A DNA stretch of 64,000 nt from positions 620,001 through 684,000 of the forward strand of contig NZ_JACNMJ010000001.1 of assembly GCF_014526325.1 (NCBI RefSeq), given 5' to 3'. The stretch comes from Psychroserpens algicola (GTDB taxonomy: Bacteria; Bacteroidota; Bacteroidia; Flavobacteriales; Flavobacteriaceae). Below the pieces are notes generated by a model. It was not told the origin of the DNA. It saw only the letters and a list, made by a program, of their open reading frames with translations, and ran no database searches. How positions within the stretch are numbered: position 1 is the first letter of the stretch; each line of letters opens with the position of its first letter. The position numbers were made by a program, and so were the translations under genes. Shown piece by piece: positions 47,050-57,600 of the stretch.

Positions 47050-49116
47050 TTACCAGATTCTAACTCGCTTTTCAGGAGCTAACCACATCGCATCACCTTC
47101 TTGTATACCAAATGCCTCATAGAATGCATCGATATTTTTTAAAGGTTGAATAGCACGTACCATACCTGGAGAATGCGGATCTGTTTTAACCTGACTTTCT
47201 AATCCGTCTGGTCTGCTTAAAGTTCTCCAAACGGTTGCCCATGACATGAAGAAACGTTGTTCGGCAGTAAACCCATCGATATCCTCTGGTCTGCCATTTT
47301 CTTCAAAGTATAGTTGTAAGCCATCATAAGCACCAAGCACTCCTCCAAGATCACCAATATTTTCTCCTAAAGTGAACCTACCATTGATAAAGACGCTGTC
47401 AGCGACTTCAATAGCAGAATATTGCTCTACAAGAGCATCTCCTCTTTTCTTAAATTCAGATAAGTCTTCTGGTGTCCACCAGTTAATTAAGTTTCCATTG
47501 CTATCAAATTGAGACCCTTGATCATCAAAAGCATGAGAGATTTCATGACCAATTACGGCTCCAATTCCACCATAATTTACAGCTTCGTCAGCCGTATAGT
47601 TGTAGAAAGGTGGTTGTAAAATAGCTGCAGGGAAAACAATTTCATTATTTAAAGGGTTAAAGTAAGCATTTACCATTTGAGGTGGCATTCCCCATTCTGT
47701 TTTATCTACTTTTTGACCTAAATCAGCCAAAGACTCTTTTAAACTCCAATCTGAAAAAGCCATCATATTTTCAGCATAGCCATTCCCTTCTTTAATCATC
47801 AACTCAGAGTAATCTCTCCACTCATCTGGATATGCAATCTTCACTGTAAATTTATCTAGCTTTTCAATCGCTTTTACTTTAGTTTCTTCGCCCATCCAAT
47901 CCAGTTTATTGATTCTGGCTTTAAAGGCTGTTATGACATTAGCAATCATTTTTTCAGCCTTTTCCTTTGCTTCAGGTGGAAATTTAGCATCTACATATAA
48001 CTTTCCGATAGCTTCTCCAACACGTCCGGTAACATGATCCATAGCACGATCTTCGGCAGGTCGTTGCGATTCGGTTCCACTTAAAGTTTTACTGTAAAAT
48101 TCCCAGTTTGCTTTTTCAATTTCGGTCGTTAAATATCCTGTTGCTCCATTTAAAGTACTCCATTTCATCATAGTTTTGATGTCGTCTATACTTGTAGAAG
48201 TCAATATGTTTTGAAGCGCTTTCATGTACTTTAGTTCAATCACATAAACAGTATCTAGTTTTTGTTCTATACCCATATCAGCTATAAATTTATTCCAGTC
48301 AACTGCAGGAGTTAATTTTGATAGCTGTTCAATACTTCTTGGGTTATTTAAATTACTAAAGTCACGACTTTGTGTTTTATCCAGTTGTGGCTCAGCTAAC
48401 TTCGTTTCTAGTTCCAAAATCATTTCAGCAGCTTTTCTGGCTTCATCTTCACTGTAATCGACATATTGCATCATTCTAGTAACATGATCTACGTATTGCT
48501 GGCGACGCTCTTTAGATTTTTCATCTTGTAAAACGTAATAATCACGATCTGGTAATCCTAATCCTCCTTGGGTAATATAAGGTGCGTATGTGCTACTGTC
48601 ATTAATATCTGGAAACACAGCAAGGTTATAAAACGGAGCACCTACACCGCTTGTTTTAGCATAAACTGTTTGTACATCAGATAAGTTTTGTATACCATCA
48701 ATTGCTTTCATTAATGGCTCTAACGGTTTTGTACCTAATTCGTTTCTGGCAGTTGTATCGAGTTCAGATTCAAAAAACAATAATGCTTTCTTCTGATCGC
48801 TACCTTCTTCGTAAGCGTTTAATTCTTTTGCTGTTTTTACAATTTCTAAGACATCATTTCGAGTAGATTTACGCAGTACTCCAAATCCGCCCCAACTCAC
48901 TTCTTCTTCTGGAATTTTAGTTGTTTTCATCCAGTTTCCGTTAACATAATTGTAAAAATCATCTTTAGGATTTACTGAAGTGTCCATGTTCTCGAGATTA
49001 ATTCCTGGAATTTTCTCAACCATAGCAGTCTCCGTTTTTGGCTCTTCTTTACATCCTAAAAATGCAAAAAGTCCAAACACAGAAACCACCAAAATACTTT
49101 TGATATTGGCTTTCAT
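47050..49116 (-). CDS. M13-family (neprilysin-like) zinc endopeptidase, lipoprotein
   Basis: 688 residues. The lipoprotein signal is MKANIKSILVVSVFGLFAFL with the lipid Cys at 22 (FLGC). The catalytic segment GAVIGHEISHAFDDQGSQF supplies HExxH, and GENIGDLGG supplies the third ligand (ExxxD). The C-terminal region (WRTLSRPDGLESQVKTDPHS) is typical. It degrades peptides in the periplasm or at the outer membrane. Length matches the family. Monocistronic, with its own terminator shared with the convergent TPR gene. Confidence 0.94.
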   Translation of the reverse strand: MKANIKSILVVSVFGLFAFLGCKEEPKTETAMVEKIPGINLENMDTSVNPKDDFYNYVNGNWMKTTKIPEEEVSWGGFGVLRKSTRNDVLEIVKTAKELNAYEEGSDQKKALLFFESELDTTARNELGTKPLEPLMKAIDGIQNLSDVQTVYAKTSGVGAPFYNLAVFPDINDSSTYAPYITQGGLGLPDRDYYVLQDEKSKERRQQYVDHVTRMMQYVDYSEDEARKAAEMILELETKLAEPQLDKTQSRDFSNLNNPRSIEQLSKLTPAVDWNKFIADMGIEQKLDTVYVIELKYMKALQNILTSTSIDDIKTMMKWSTLNGATGYLTTEIEKANWEFYSKTLSGTESQRPAEDRAMDHVTGRVGEAIGKLYVDAKFPPEAKEKAEKMIANVITAFKARINKLDWMGEETKVKAIEKLDKFTVKIAYPDEWRDYSELMIKEGNGYAENMMAFSDWSLKESLADLGQKVDKTEWGMPPQMVNAYFNPLNNEIVFPAAILQPPFYNYTADEAVNYGGIGAVIGHEISHAFDDQGSQFDSNGNLINWWTPEDLSEFKKRGDALVEQYSAIEVADSVFINGRFTLGENIGDLGGVLGAYDGLQLYFEENGRPEDIDGFTAEQRFFMSWATVWRTLSRPDGLESQVKTDPHSPGMVRAIQPLKNIDAFYEAFGIQEGDAMWLAPEKRVRIW

Positions 49117-49229
49117 AATGTTTGTTATAGTTATTTTGATTAAAATTAGTTATTAGTTAGAAGCCTGAAGATTTGATTTGTTACATATTAACAAAATATT
49201 AAGATAAATAAATAACTCATTTGGGCTTC

Positions 49230-49757
49230 TTATTCAGGTTTTAGAACATTATTTTTATCAAACTCAAACTTTTTATTGATTTGTAAATTGAGGTTTGAAA
49301 CACTTATTAAAAGTTCCTTAACAGCTTGAAGCTGTTCTTTTTTTTCAATGTTGCTAATCCTTAAAAGGCTATTCAACTTTTGAGTTTTAGTTTCAAAAGC
49401 GGTGGTCCTAGCTAAAATTTCATTGGTTTTGAGTTCTTCTGGCATTTCATTTCTAAATTCTAGCAAGAAGGTTTTTAATAGTATACTTTCGCCTCTAAAA
49501 AAGTTAAGATCTCCTTTGTTAAGTAACTCGATTTGTGCATTTAACTCTCTAAATTTTTGCCAATCTGCTACAGCTTTTTCAGAATCTGCACTTAATCCGT
49601 AATCGGGATATCGCAATGCTTCAATGTCTTTTTGAGAAATGGTTCTGGCATCTATTTGCTCTTGAGTTTCTTTGATAACTCCAGAAACATTATCGTCATT
49701 ACAATTGGTCATTAACAGCAAAAAACTAAAACAAAAAACCGCTATAAAACGCATCAT
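49230..49757 (-). CDS. Small lipoprotein of unknown function
   Basis: 175 residues. Lipoprotein signal with the lipobox LLMTNC (Cys 19); ATG at 49757 or the adjacent one at 49754. The mature chain is helical and charged (QKDIEALRYPDYGLSADSEK, ELLNKGDLNFFRGESILL), with no recognised domain. It lies 113 bp upstream of the M13 peptidase gene, on the same strand. Confidence 0.75.
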   Translation of the reverse strand: MMRFIAVFCFSFLLLMTNCNDDNVSGVIKETQEQIDARTISQKDIEALRYPDYGLSADSEKAVADWQKFRELNAQIELLNKGDLNFFRGESILLKTFLLEFRNEMPEELKTNEILARTTAFETKTQKLNSLLRISNIEKKEQLQAVKELLISVSNLNLQINKKFEFDKNNVLKPE

Positions 49758-49876
49758 GAGGTGTGTACAATTTGTCGTAAATATAGGTAAAGCGAATAAA
49801 TCTCATAAGCAATTAAGAAAAAATTAATGTGATGTTAATTTTGTAGTTTTATGTTTTATCTACTCCTAATTCTTGT

Positions 49877-49884
49877 TACTTTTG
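49877..49884 (+). promoter_or_regulatory. Candidate -7 box of the threonine dehydrogenase gene
   Basis: TACTTTTG matches TAnnTTTG and ends 21 bp before the ATG at 49906. It overlaps the upstream TTG start (49873), which argues against that start. Confidence 0.6.
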
Positions 49885-49905
49885 CTAGGATTTAACTTCT
49901 TATTT

Positions 49906-50871
49906 ATGCCTAGAGTTTTAATTATTGGTGCTGGCGGACAAATTGGGTCTGAGCTTACGTTTAAACTAAAAGATATTTACGGATCAGAAAACGTCGTCGC
50001 TACTGATATTAACTTTAATAATCTGGATGTGGTTAACTCTGGCTTATTCGAAATTGTAGATGCGCAAGATTACAACTCCATTAGAACTTGTGTAGAAAAG
50101 CATCAAATAGATACTATTTATCTCATGGCTGCAATGCTTAGTGCAACCGGAGAAAAGTATCCTATGAAAGCCTGGGATTTAAATATGGATTCATTGTTTC
50201 ATGTCTTAAATCTGGCTAAAGAAGGATTTATTAAACATATATTCTGGCCTTCAAGCATAGCAGTTTTTGGCCCTACAACACCTCAGGTACAGACACCTCA
50301 ACATACAACCATGGAACCTACAACGGTTTATGGTATTACAAAACAGGTTGGTGAACGCTGGTGTGAATATTATCATACCAAGTATGGTGTAGATGTAAGA
50401 AGTTTACGTTATCCAGGAATTATTAGCTGGAAAACCATGCCAGGAGGTGGCACTACAGATTATGCTGTAGAGATTTATCATAAAGCCATTTTAGAAGGTG
50501 AATACACTTGTTTTTTATCAGAAAACACCGAGCTACCTATGATGTTTATGGACGATGCAATTAATGCAACTGTACAATTAATGCAAGCTAATCCTGAAGA
50601 CGTTAAGATTCGCTCATCTTATAATTTAGCAGCCATAAACTTTACACCCAAGCAAATTTCCGAAGCTATACAAAAGCATATTCCCGAATTTAAAATCTCT
50701 TACGAACCAGACTTCAGACAGCAAATCGCAGATAGCTGGCCAAAATCTATCAATGATACTTCGGCGCGAACAGATTGGAACTGGAAGCATGAATTTGACT
50801 TAGAAAAAATGACTTCAGAAATGATTACCCAGTTGCGTAAGACTTATAAATCTTCTGAAAAAATCTCCTAA
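49906..50871 (+). CDS. SDR-type L-threonine 3-dehydrogenase
   Basis: 321 residues from the ATG at 49906. The Rossmann motif IIGAGGQIGSEL begins at residue 5; the catalytic Tyr/Lys are in TTVYGITKQVGERW, with WPSSIAVFG and RYPGIISWKTMPGGGT, typical of the short-chain L-threonine dehydrogenase that turns threonine into 2-amino-3-ketobutyrate using NAD. Its CoA-ligase partner (kbl) is not in the window. It might instead be a nucleotide-sugar epimerase, but the FGPTTP segment and the length favour threonine dehydrogenase. Confidence 0.85.
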   Translation: MPRVLIIGAGGQIGSELTFKLKDIYGSENVVATDINFNNLDVVNSGLFEIVDAQDYNSIRTCVEKHQIDTIYLMAAMLSATGEKYPMKAWDLNMDSLFHVLNLAKEGFIKHIFWPSSIAVFGPTTPQVQTPQHTTMEPTTVYGITKQVGERWCEYYHTKYGVDVRSLRYPGIISWKTMPGGGTTDYAVEIYHKAILEGEYTCFLSENTELPMMFMDDAINATVQLMQANPEDVKIRSSYNLAAINFTPKQISEAIQKHIPEFKISYEPDFRQQIADSWPKSINDTSARTDWNWKHEFDLEKMTSEMITQLRKTYKSSEKIS

Positions 50872-50938
50872 TACGTGATGACATTTTAAAAGTTTAAAGA
50901 TGTACCTGTAAAGAGGTATTAATCTTAAACATATTAAA

Positions 50939-52561
50939 ATGAACTCAAAACTAATTCCTTTAGCCATTACTTTAATTGGAGCACTATGCTTTGGTGGAAG
51001 TTTCTTTATGTCTAACTCTACTTCTGGAGATTTAGACGTCAGTATAGATAAAACGGCTTTTATCATGCCAGCAGCGCATCGTGTGTATGCAAATCCTGAT
51101 GCTCTAAATGGGAAATACTATTTATTTAAAGCTAAAATCACAAATAATAGCAACACAACCTTAGAGGATGTCACTGTAAAATACCGAGTTCCAGATTATA
51201 TAGATTGGACTGAACTTACGGTTTCTGGAGAAATGTTTCCGGGACAAACGATTGTTATTCCTTGTTATCCTAAATTTAAAGATAATATCACTGAAAAAAC
51301 TACTGAATCTGTAGAAAAAGCTGAAATAGAAATTACTTGGGATGGTGCTGAAGAAGATGACATCATTGAAGAAGAGTTTACATTTAAATTAACCAATAGA
51401 AATGAATATGTGTATACAGGTATCAAAAAGGAAGAAATAAGTACTTGGTCTGATGTATATGATAATGACGCACTCATAGCTTGTTTTGTAACACCTAATG
51501 ATCCTGTGGTGAAATATTACACGCAAAATCTTCAGGAAAAACTAATGAAAGGTGAAGCTGCATCAGTAACAAAAAAACCAGAAGATGGTGTAAAATTCTT
51601 AGCTGGAATATACGAAGCTACTAGAAAATCTCACATGGTTTATAGTGGCACTAAAGGTATTCCACAATCTACTGATGATGTCGCTTCGATGATACAACAA
51701 GTGAGATTACCTCGTGAAGTAATTACCGGAAACACTGGATTATGCATAGAATTGAGCTGCTTATACGCAAGTGTGTTATCTGCTGCTGGAATAGATCCTG
51801 TTATCTACATGGTTCCTGGTCATGCCTATCCTGGATTTAGAATGAATGGTCAATATTATGCCATCGAGGCTACAGGGATTGGAGGCGAAGGGCTAGGTAA
51901 TATCATGTCTGCAGAAGATGCATTTAAGCAAGGACAAAAACAACTTCAGGAGTTTATTCAACGATCACAAAGTGGTGATCCGCGTTACACTATTGTTGAC
52001 ATTCATGCCGTAAACCAACAAGGCGCAACAGCAATGGACTTAAAGGACAACGATTTTATGCGAAATAAAGTGGATGATATTGTTGCATCCTGGTCTAATG
52101 GACAGCCTGTAAATCAAACGAATAATCCTAAAAGACCAAGCAATAATACAATTAACGTTCCTGATAATCGTGTAAGAACAACCAGTGCACTTTCATTTTC
52201 AATTCCAAATGGATGGCAAACCATGATGAGACCTGTTCAGGATATGCCAATTCTAACAGCACAAGTTGTTGCTCCAGACCAAATGACAACAGTAAGTATA
52301 TTTGATATTCCGGTCTCAAATACACAACAGGCATTAGCAACCATAAATCAATATTTCTACAATTATGGCATGGAAATGCAATACCAATCCAACGGAAATA
52401 GTATTACGGGTCAAACCTATTCTCAAAACGGAACCTTTAATTGGGTAGGCAAAACATTACGTACCAGCAATGGAATTCGATTTGTAGCCGTTGGAGCTCC
52501 AGACTATCTCTACAATCAAAATTCAGGAATTATAAACCAAGTTTATAACAGCATTAGATAA
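50939..52561 (+). CDS. Transglutaminase-domain protein
   Basis: 540 residues. The N-terminal signal/anchor (about 4-25) is followed by a beta domain and a transglutaminase/protease core: Cys269 in NTGLCIELSCLYAS, His295 in VPGHAYPGFRM and an acidic residue in YYAIEATG complete the triad. The C-terminal half (from about 395) contains FSIPNGWQTMM and is beta-rich. It would crosslink or cleave proteins in the envelope. It is followed 17 bp later by a small membrane-anchored partner gene, suggesting an operon. Confidence 0.85.
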   Translation: MNSKLIPLAITLIGALCFGGSFFMSNSTSGDLDVSIDKTAFIMPAAHRVYANPDALNGKYYLFKAKITNNSNTTLEDVTVKYRVPDYIDWTELTVSGEMFPGQTIVIPCYPKFKDNITEKTTESVEKAEIEITWDGAEEDDIIEEEFTFKLTNRNEYVYTGIKKEEISTWSDVYDNDALIACFVTPNDPVVKYYTQNLQEKLMKGEAASVTKKPEDGVKFLAGIYEATRKSHMVYSGTKGIPQSTDDVASMIQQVRLPREVITGNTGLCIELSCLYASVLSAAGIDPVIYMVPGHAYPGFRMNGQYYAIEATGIGGEGLGNIMSAEDAFKQGQKQLQEFIQRSQSGDPRYTIVDIHAVNQQGATAMDLKDNDFMRNKVDDIVASWSNGQPVNQTNNPKRPSNNTINVPDNRVRTTSALSFSIPNGWQTMMRPVQDMPILTAQVVAPDQMTTVSIFDIPVSNTQQALATINQYFYNYGMEMQYQSNGNSITGQTYSQNGTFNWVGKTLRTSNGIRFVAVGAPDYLYNQNSGIINQVYNSIR

Positions 52562-52578
52562 ACCTAAAATATATACAC

Positions 52579-53199
52579 ATGAAAACACTTAAAACACATA
52601 CAACTGCTATTTTACTTATACTGTCATTGGTTTGTTATTCGCAACAATCCAATCAAAAAATAGAAATGAGAATTGATAATATTGGTAATGCTAAAATTAA
52701 TATTTCCATGACCATGAATGCTGCGCAATGGCAACAGTGGAACGGTACTTATGGTGCTAATCCTTCGGCATTGAAACGTGATATTGAACGTAGCATGCCT
52801 GCTTTTATCGTAGACGATTTTAAACTCGATAAAGATGACATGAATAGATCATTTAACTTAAGTCTAAATGCTTATGGTGTTTGCAAAATTGATAAACGAG
52901 GACGATGGGTTATGGATACCGATCAAAAAGATGCTCAACTTACAAAACTTACCGATTACAAATACATGCTTGTTAGTAGTCCTATGGAATTTGGTGGTGC
53001 AATTCAGCAAACCTACATTATTGAATTTCCTGAAACAGCTCAAGATATTAAAGTTGATACAGATTCGTTTGGAAAATCAGTTTTTGAATTTGAAATGGAT
53101 AATCCTTCATCAAATTTTAATGTTTTACGCTGGTCTGGATTATTATTAATTATTGTTGGTGGAGGCTGGTTTGGAAAAAACGCCATATCAAAACAGTAA
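52579..53199 (+). CDS. Exported single-pass membrane protein next to the transglutaminase
   Basis: 206 residues. A signal peptide (about 1-21, ending CYSQ) precedes an extracytoplasmic beta-rich domain (about 28-175). A transmembrane segment (VLRWSGLLLIIVGGGWFG, about 183-200) ends in a short basic tail. The topology puts most of the chain in the periplasm. Not recognised; its position 17 bp behind the transglutaminase suggests a partner or substrate. Confidence 0.72.
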   Translation: MKTLKTHTTAILLILSLVCYSQQSNQKIEMRIDNIGNAKINISMTMNAAQWQQWNGTYGANPSALKRDIERSMPAFIVDDFKLDKDDMNRSFNLSLNAYGVCKIDKRGRWVMDTDQKDAQLTKLTDYKYMLVSSPMEFGGAIQQTYIIEFPETAQDIKVDTDSFGKSVFEFEMDNPSSNFNVLRWSGLLLIIVGGGWFGKNAISKQ

Positions 53200-53343
53200 T
53201 GATGACATTATACTATTATTTCGATGTATAGTCAATATATAAAAAAATAAAACGAGTCGTTTAACGTGGAAAATTAGATTTGGCAGTATAGTATTTGTTG
53301 AACAATGAAATAATTGTATCTTTCTCATGCTTAGCTATTAAAG

Positions 53344-53919
53344 ATGAGGGAGGCTTACAAAATTGATCACCAACTACAACTAATTACCGCTATTAAAGAC
53401 AATAATTCTATTGCCTTAAAAGAATTCTACACGTCAAATTACCCAAAAATTGAAGCATTAATTTTAAAAAATAGCGGATCACAAGAACATGCAAAAGATG
53501 TATATCAAGAAGCGTTTATCAGCATGTGGAATAACGTAAGAAACGAGTTATTTACACCGCAAAATGATTCAGCTTTACAAGGATATTTATATCAAATTGC
53601 TAAAAACAAATGGATGGATATTCTACGATCAAAGCGTTTTAGGACAACACAAGCATTAACCGAAGAACGCATGGTGTATTTAAAACAAGATGATACAGTT
53701 GATGACCACAATGCATACGATGAAAAATTAAATACAACCATGACTGCTTTCAAGGACTTAGGTCAGCCTTGTAAAGATTTATTAAAGACCTTTTATTTTG
53801 AAAAAAAATCTTTGCGCGAAATCGCTTTAGATTTAAATATTGAAGAGACCTCTGTACGTAATAAGAAATACAGATGTATGGAAAAATTACGTGCCATAGT
53901 TTTAGCCTCTAAATCATAA
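53344..53919 (+). CDS. ECF RNA polymerase sigma factor
   Basis: 191 residues. Region 2 (about 25-90) has DVYQEAFISMWNNV. Region 4 (about 130-185) has SLREIALDLNIEETSVRNKK, a helix-turn-helix for the -35 element. There is no sigma-1.1 or region 3. It directs RNA polymerase to a small regulon. The next gene, 4 bp on, is a membrane-anchored TPR protein in the anti-sigma position, and the two CHAT genes follow in one run. A TATCTTTC sequence lies just before the start. Confidence 0.93.
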   Translation: MREAYKIDHQLQLITAIKDNNSIALKEFYTSNYPKIEALILKNSGSQEHAKDVYQEAFISMWNNVRNELFTPQNDSALQGYLYQIAKNKWMDILRSKRFRTTQALTEERMVYLKQDDTVDDHNAYDEKLNTTMTAFKDLGQPCKDLLKTFYFEKKSLREIALDLNIEETSVRNKKYRCMEKLRAIVLASKS

Positions 53920-53923
53920 ACAA

Positions 53924-54640
53924 TTGAAAGATAATAGCAACATATCACAAGAATTATTAGAAACCATTGAGCGTTATTACAACGACACAATGTCTAAGCA
54001 AGAACGCATAGACTTTGAATTACGCTTAGATGAAAGCTCTGAGTTTAGAACTCAGGTTGAAGACATCAAAACTTTAATTTTAGGCATTGAAAACCAATCG
54101 TTAAAAGAGCAATTGGATGTTTTTCATAAAGACATTCCAACGCACTCTGAAACGCCATCGGCATCAGGCATTTTCACCTTTCGGAAATTGGCTGCGGCTG
54201 TCATCATACTCTTGGCTGTCACAGGTTTTTGGTGGTTTAACACGCCTCAAAATGACAAATTATATAGTAAGTATTTTACTCCAGATCCAGGTCTGCCAAC
54301 AACCATGAGTAGCAATTCAAACTATGATTTTTATGATGCTATGGTCAATTATAAACAAGGTGATTACCAAACAGCCATAGCTAAATGGGACGCCATACAA
54401 CCTAAAAATGACACCTTGAATTATTTTTTGGGTGTTGCTTATTTAGCAAATAAAAATGAAGCAAAAGCCATTGGGTTTTTAAATAAAGCTACTCAAAACA
54501 CAGATTTTCCGTTACTAAATGATGCACATTATTATTTAGGTTTAGCGTATTTAAAAGATGGTGATATTGACTTCGCAAAAAAGAACTTACAGAAGAGTTC
54601 GAATGAAAACAGTAAAAAATTACTCGAAAAATTAGATTGA
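53924..54640 (+). CDS. Membrane-anchored TPR protein, candidate anti-sigma factor
   Basis: 238 residues starting at TTG (53924), 4 bp after the sigma gene. An N-terminal cytoplasmic segment (SQELLETIERYYNDTMSKQE) resembles anti-sigma starts, and the first in-frame ATG (residue 23) would delete it. One transmembrane helix (about 89-106, LAAAVIILLAVTGFWWF) is followed by periplasmic TPR repeats (about 130-230). This fits a sensor that holds the sigma factor in the cytoplasm and reads a periplasmic cue through the TPRs. No zinc-binding anti-sigma motif (HxxxCxxC) is present. Confidence 0.75.
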   Translation: MKDNSNISQELLETIERYYNDTMSKQERIDFELRLDESSEFRTQVEDIKTLILGIENQSLKEQLDVFHKDIPTHSETPSASGIFTFRKLAAAVIILLAVTGFWWFNTPQNDKLYSKYFTPDPGLPTTMSSNSNYDFYDAMVNYKQGDYQTAIAKWDAIQPKNDTLNYFLGVAYLANKNEAKAIGFLNKATQNTDFPLLNDAHYYLGLAYLKDGDIDFAKKNLQKSSNENSKKLLEKLD

Positions 54641-54644
54641 GCTC

Positions 54645-57600
54645 ATGGAATCATTCAAGAAATCACTTATTGCGCTATGTTTCTTGACGGCTTCCCTTGC
54701 TTCTGCTCAATACGCAAATTCTGAAAGTTTAAAACAGCTAGATAAACTTATAAGTGAAAAAAAACACAATGAAGCTAAGCGTTATCTTAAGGAGAGTATC
54801 GACATATTTAAAGCAAAAAAAGACTATTATCTTCTAACCGATTATATTTATTATACAGGTAAAATTAACCTTCAGCTTTATGATAAAAAGCGAGCCAACA
54901 CCTCTGTACAAGACTATGTAGAATCATTAACCTCAGCAACAGATTCTGCAAAAGTATTACGACAAATTAAGCTAGAGCTTGCCACATATTATGAACTTCT
55001 TGGAGAGACTCAAAAAGCGTATAATTCAAACTTAGAGGCGCTCCAGATCACTAAAAACTGGAATGAGGCAACTCCAGAGCATTTGGGACTGATTGAAAAT
55101 AATCTTTGTGTGCTCTTAACAAGAAAAGGAGATATTGCAAACGCTATAAAACATGGCAACAATGCACTAAAACACTACGAATCGTACCCTAAAACAAATA
55201 AAACTAATCTTTATGTACTTTACAGCACCATGGGTGGCTCAATGTGGTATGAAGCCAAAATTGATAGTGCATTATATTTTTATCAAAAAGCTGAAAAGAC
55301 CTTAAAATTGATGGAACCAAATCCTACAAATTCATTTTATAGGCCAGCTATCTTAAATAATAATATTTCAGCAATCTACTCTACTCAAGGTAATTTGGAA
55401 AAAGCTTTAGATGCCATGAAATTCACGGTTAATAATCTTAATCAATATATCGCTTCAGATGTTGCTGATTCTAAAAAGGAAAACGGTTATGAGTTCCTAT
55501 TTATGTCTATTGAAAACTTTGCTGGAATTTATAAGGATATCGGTAATTTAGAAAAAGCAAAAGAACTGTTAGAGTATTCATATAACGCGAAGAAAAAACA
55601 CTTTGACTCGGAAAGCCCTGAATTATACAAAGCGAAAATTTTACTAGGACAAATCCATTTAGCATTAAAAGATTACAATCAAGCTAAAACTTTTTTAGAC
55701 GATGGTCTGTCACATATTGAGAGAACTGAAAGCGGTAATAATTTTTGGGCTGCTGATGGACATTCCTATAAAGCAAGACTTCATGAGGAGTTAGGTGACA
55801 TTAGCCTTGCAAAACAGCATTATGAAAATGCCGAAAATCTATACCAAGCTGCACTTCAGGGTGCTTATGACAATATTTATTTAGATTTCATCATAAATGC
55901 GAGTCATTTTTACGCCAAAAACGATGATGAAGAAAAAGCATTGGCCATGGCACAAAAAGCCTATGAATATATTAAGGAAAATCAAGGTTCAACGACTGCC
56001 TTTGAAATTCAACAAGCGTTAAATCTTGGTGAAATACATTATGAATTAGGAAATTATAACGCTGCATTAAACAACGCTGAGACGACTGAAGAATTGCTCA
56101 AAAAAATGCTTCCTACACAAACCAATCCTTTAGATTCCACAAAAATTATTCTATACAAACCACAAACTATTTTACTTAAATCGCGCTCAGAATACAAACT
56201 AAACGGAAAAAATAATTCTATTGCTGACTTAAAAATGCAATTTAAGACCTTAAAAGAAGCCATTTCTATTGTAGAAAAACAAAAAACATACCTTGGAGAT
56301 GATACAAGTGTTTCACTTTTAATTGAAAGAAATTCTGATCTTTTTGAGTTTACAAAACAGCTGGCTTTAGATTTATATAAAACAACCAAAGACAAGGCTT
56401 ACCTCTTAGAAGTGATAAGTATGCACGAATCTATTTTATACAATAAGATTAGAGCTCAATTAAACTCAAGAACTTCGATGACTTATGCCAATATTCCTAG
56501 CAACATCCTTGAGCAAGAAAAGATAATTAAAAATGCCATTCAAGAATCTTTAGGAAAAAGTGACAATTTAGAAGCTTACATAAAAGCCAATTCGCAATGG
56601 AAAACGCATTTGGAAACGTTAAAAAAAGATTATCCAAAATATTATAATCTGCGATTTGCTTCTATAGCTAAATCTTTAAAAGACATTGAAACCAAACTCC
56701 CAGAAAACACAACAATAGTTCGATATATCTATGTCGATGAAGAACTATACGCCAATCTAATTTCAAAAAGCGGAATAGAAATTTTCAAACTCCATCCAGA
56801 AGGGTTAAACTCAAAAATTACCAGTTTACAGGATGAAAATGCCTTATTTCAAAACAGTTTCAATCTCTCCTACGAGTTGTATCAACAATTATGGAAACCC
56901 TTTGAACAATACATTAAAACGAAAAAGGTCGTTATCATTCCTGATAGGGATTTATTCAACCTCAATTTTGAAATGCTTACTAATAAGGAGCTTTCCGATC
57001 CTAAGGAATTAGCAACACAAAGTTTGCTTTCACAATACACAATCTCGTATAATTACAGTCTTTTTTTAATTGACAACGGAAGTCATAGTGTTTCGTATAA
57101 TAACAATTTTGTTGCCTTTGTTCCCGAGTTTAATGATCAAATGAAATCTGATTATCTATTATCTATTAAAGACTCCCTAAACATCGACAAAACCTACCTC
57201 ACCTTGTTACCGCAACCCTTTACAAAAGATTTGGCAAACCTTTCTACGCGATTATTTAAAGGCACCTCTTTTTTAAACGAAAATTCAACAGAGCATATTT
57301 TTAAAAATAGCGCCAAAGAGCACAAAATAATTCATATTGGTACACATGCCGAATCGAACAATATTTCACCTGAACTATCACGATTGGTATTTGCCAAGTC
57401 TATGGATTCTACAAATACCGACGATAATTATTTATATACTTATGAAATATATAACACCAATCTCTCTTCAAATTTGGCGATTTTAACTGCTTGCGAAACC
57501 GGGAAACCCACCTACCAAGCTGGAGAAGGCATGATATCGTTGGCACACGCCTTTAATTATGCTGGTAGTGAAAGTATGTTAACCAGTTTATGGAAAATAG

